A stretch of 64,000 nucleotides of DNA, from positions 28,114,001 through 28,178,000 of the forward strand of contig NC_058192.1 of NCBI RefSeq assembly GCF_907165205.1, in the 5' to 3' direction. Source of the stretch: Coccinella septempunctata (lineage: Eukaryota > Arthropoda > Insecta > Coleoptera > Coccinellidae). The position numbers and the translations under genes are program-made. Below the pieces are notes generated by a model. It was not told the origin of the DNA, ran no database searches, and saw only the letters and a list, made by a program, of their open reading frames with translations. Positions within the stretch are counted from its first letter, which is position 1. Each line of letters begins with the position of its first letter. Positions 62,691 through 64,000 of the stretch are shown piece after piece.

Positions 62691-62959
62691 CGAAACAATA
62701 CTTTATGTAGAGAAGTTTCCTAGTTGTAAACAGAAAATCTATTCTGCAAATCGGAAATTTACAATTTCACTCTATATTTTGGCGGTGAATGCAGGGGTGA
62801 GTTCACGCTATTTGAGGAATGACCTGCTCTTGAGGGTGATAGTAGGTTAATGAACCCTAGGAGTTACCTACGACAATCGCCGAAGCAGCGTAGTTCGTGC
62901 CTGCTATAAACTCCGGTTACGTAGAGGATATAAGGGGTATTCGGATTCGGTGACATTGT
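62691..62959. other. No recognisable feature
   Basis: About 270 bp, mixed composition, no frame or repeat found. It may be diverged family A 3' UTR that I cannot align. Confidence 0.35.
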
Positions 62960-63024
62960 AGTTTTGTATATGACACTGTATGTTTACAAATTTTGGAATG
63001 TATGGAACTAATGTAAATGAAGAA
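62960..63024 (+). mobile_element. Family A 3' terminus, probably the end of A5
   Basis: GGTGACATTGTAG, ATATGACACTGTATG, GGAATGTATGGAACTAATG and AAATGAAGAA align with GGTGATATTCAG, AAATGACACTATGTA, GAATGTATGAGACTGATGG and AAATAAAGAA of A4. Diverged, with the order kept. It is followed by TTTACTAAC (63025-63033) and the A6 5' UTR. Confidence 0.7.
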
Positions 63025-63033
63025 TTTACTAAC
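63025..63033 (+). other. A5/A6 junction TTTACTAAC
   Basis: Variant of the TATACTAC junction. TATACTAAC is the reverse complement of GTTAGTATA, the form of tRNA-Asp nt 6-14 with TCCTCGT starts known in other animals. It separates a family A 3' end from the next 5' UTR. Confidence 0.55.
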
Positions 63034-63821
63034 TGATTTCAATGTGCGTTGCTGGGTAATCAGCCTGTGAACACGGAGGTAGTGATTGAAACAGTTCCGA
63101 AGAAAATTCTGTATAAGAATATTATAAAGTGGAATTGTGAAACCGTCGGAGCAACGAAAAACAGTTGCGACATAACTAAGTGAGGTTATGGCGACATCTC
63201 GGACGACATGGAAGCAAACCGAAATCGACGTACTTCTATCGATACTGGCAAGGAAAACAGGCCCAATACAAACTGAGGATCATAAGAGTATCCAGACACA
63301 GTTACCCCATCAGTCTTTGCCAGCAATCAAGAAAAAGTGCCTGGAACTAGAAACAACAAAGTTCATACAGTGAGGACAACAAAATAGACGCCGGAGGAGA
63401 TTGAAAGATTGAGATCGGAATACGCTAATCCAGGCGAAAGCCAAATTAACAAAAAAATCCAATATATAAAACTCCTTTTTCCAGGTCGAACAGAAAAAGC
63501 TCAGAGGCGTACCCGGAAGTCTACTACAGGAGGACACATAACGCGGTTGGCCACCCAAACAATGTAGAAAACCAGCAACCAACAGTGAGTTCGGGTGAAG
63601 TTGCAAGTGAAGGACTCCCAGAACCAGTACGGAGGGTCCCAGTTCGGAAATATCATCGGAAGTGAACGATGAGGAGAGGGAACAAGGGAATGAAGAACAA
63701 CCCAATATAAAAGAAAACAACCCGGAGTTAAGTCTGACGGAAGCCGAATACAACAAAATACTTGAGAAAGTAATTGAAAAGAAAAGACATAAAATAAAGA
63801 AATTCTATTGAAGAAAACTGT
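63034..63821 (+). mobile_element. A6: R2-superfamily LINE, 5' part
   Basis: A 154-bp 5' UTR, ATG at 63188 in GTGAGGTTATGGCGACATC, two Myb repeats, a linker, then EKVIEKKRHKIKKFY (start of the RT extension). It breaks at about 63821 before the RT. Confidence 0.75.
63188..63821 (+). pseudogene. A6 two Myb/SANT repeats
   Basis: Repeat 1: TTWKQTEIDVLLSILARKTG through LPHQSLPAIKKKCLELE. The frame breaks at TTKFIQ near 63373. Repeat 2, in another frame: TPEEIERLRSEYANPGESQI, IQYIKLLFPGRTEKA. Linker, then ILEKVIEKKRHKIKKFY. Start codon and 5' context agree with A3 and A5. Confidence 0.75.
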
Positions 63822-64000
63822 CTCAATGATAAACTATACTATAAATTATATACTATAATATAATTTATTTTAGCAGTCGGTTGGCCATGAAATAAGTTTT
63901 TGTAACTAGAACGGAGTAAGGTTGGCACTCAGGAAATGTGGTTAATGTCATCGCCGTTGCCACAACTAATATCAATTTTTATTACGAAAATGCCGAAAGT
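63822..64000. other. Unidentified sequence interrupting A6
   Basis: Family A similarity stops at TTCTATTGAAGAAAA. The following AT-rich run (TATACTATAATATAATTTATT) resembles the LINE tail at 229-260, so another LINE fragment may start here. Nothing else can be said within the window. Confidence 0.3.

Overview
The window is eukaryotic and almost certainly from an arthropod, probably an insect. It holds no recognisable host protein gene and almost no single-copy DNA. It is a dense nest of retrotransposons and DNA transposons: BEL/Pao, Ty3/gypsy, Penelope-like, RTE, CR1/L2-like, Jockey-like and I/LOA/R1-like LINEs, a Crypton-type tyrosine recombinase, MITEs and a foldback element. Most reading frames are decayed. 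The exception is one apparently intact Ty3/gypsy element at 29871-40023 on the minus strand. The order cannot be fixed from this sequence.

The backbone is a head-to-tail array of one non-LTR family, here called family A. It has two N-terminal Myb/SANT-like repeats, a reverse transcriptase, a CX3CX7HX4C zinc knuckle and a restriction-like endonuclease, so it belongs to the R2 superfamily. Copies, all on the plus strand: A1 (4138-8477), A2 (8486-40380, heavily interrupted), A3 (about 40403-43243), A4 (43244-46595), A5 (46604-49616 with its 3' end at 62960-63024) and A6 (63034-63821). The array sits in a broken tRNA-Asp gene. The tRNA 3' part with its pol III terminator (4067-4137, minus strand) abuts A1. 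A 14-nt match to the tRNA 5' end (40381-40394) follows A2. The same octamer TATACTAC ends other copies and is followed directly by the next copy. I infer a retrotransposon specific for tRNA-Asp genes that re-inserts at its own 3' junction. Its 3' UTR carries two hairpins, one supported by compensatory changes.

Layout: 1-2905 BEL/Pao element interrupted by two minus-strand LINE fragments; 3140-3939 tyrosine recombinase pseudogene; 4067-8485 tRNA-Asp remnant and A1 (with a 330-bp tandem duplication and a MITE); 8486-22721 A2 with a CR1-like LINE and a DNA transposon, 5.6 kb of which is tandemly duplicated; 22722-28724 foldback element in A2, containing an I/LOA-like LINE; 28960-40053 Penelope-like element in A2, containing the gypsy element G1; 40403-46603 A3 and A4; 46604-49616 A5 with a Penelope-like inverted repeat; 49651-61986 an I/LOA-like LINE split by an LTR-like sequence, itself split by gypsy element G2, which contains a MITE and an RTE LINE; 62170-62690 minisatellite; 62960-64000 A5 tail and A6.

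The elements do not cooperate as a host pathway. The array acted as a landing pad, and target-site duplications plus rejoined flanks give an order of events: tRNA-Asp insertion by A, then serial A insertions, then nested entry of the other families, up to five levels deep around 55821-59382.
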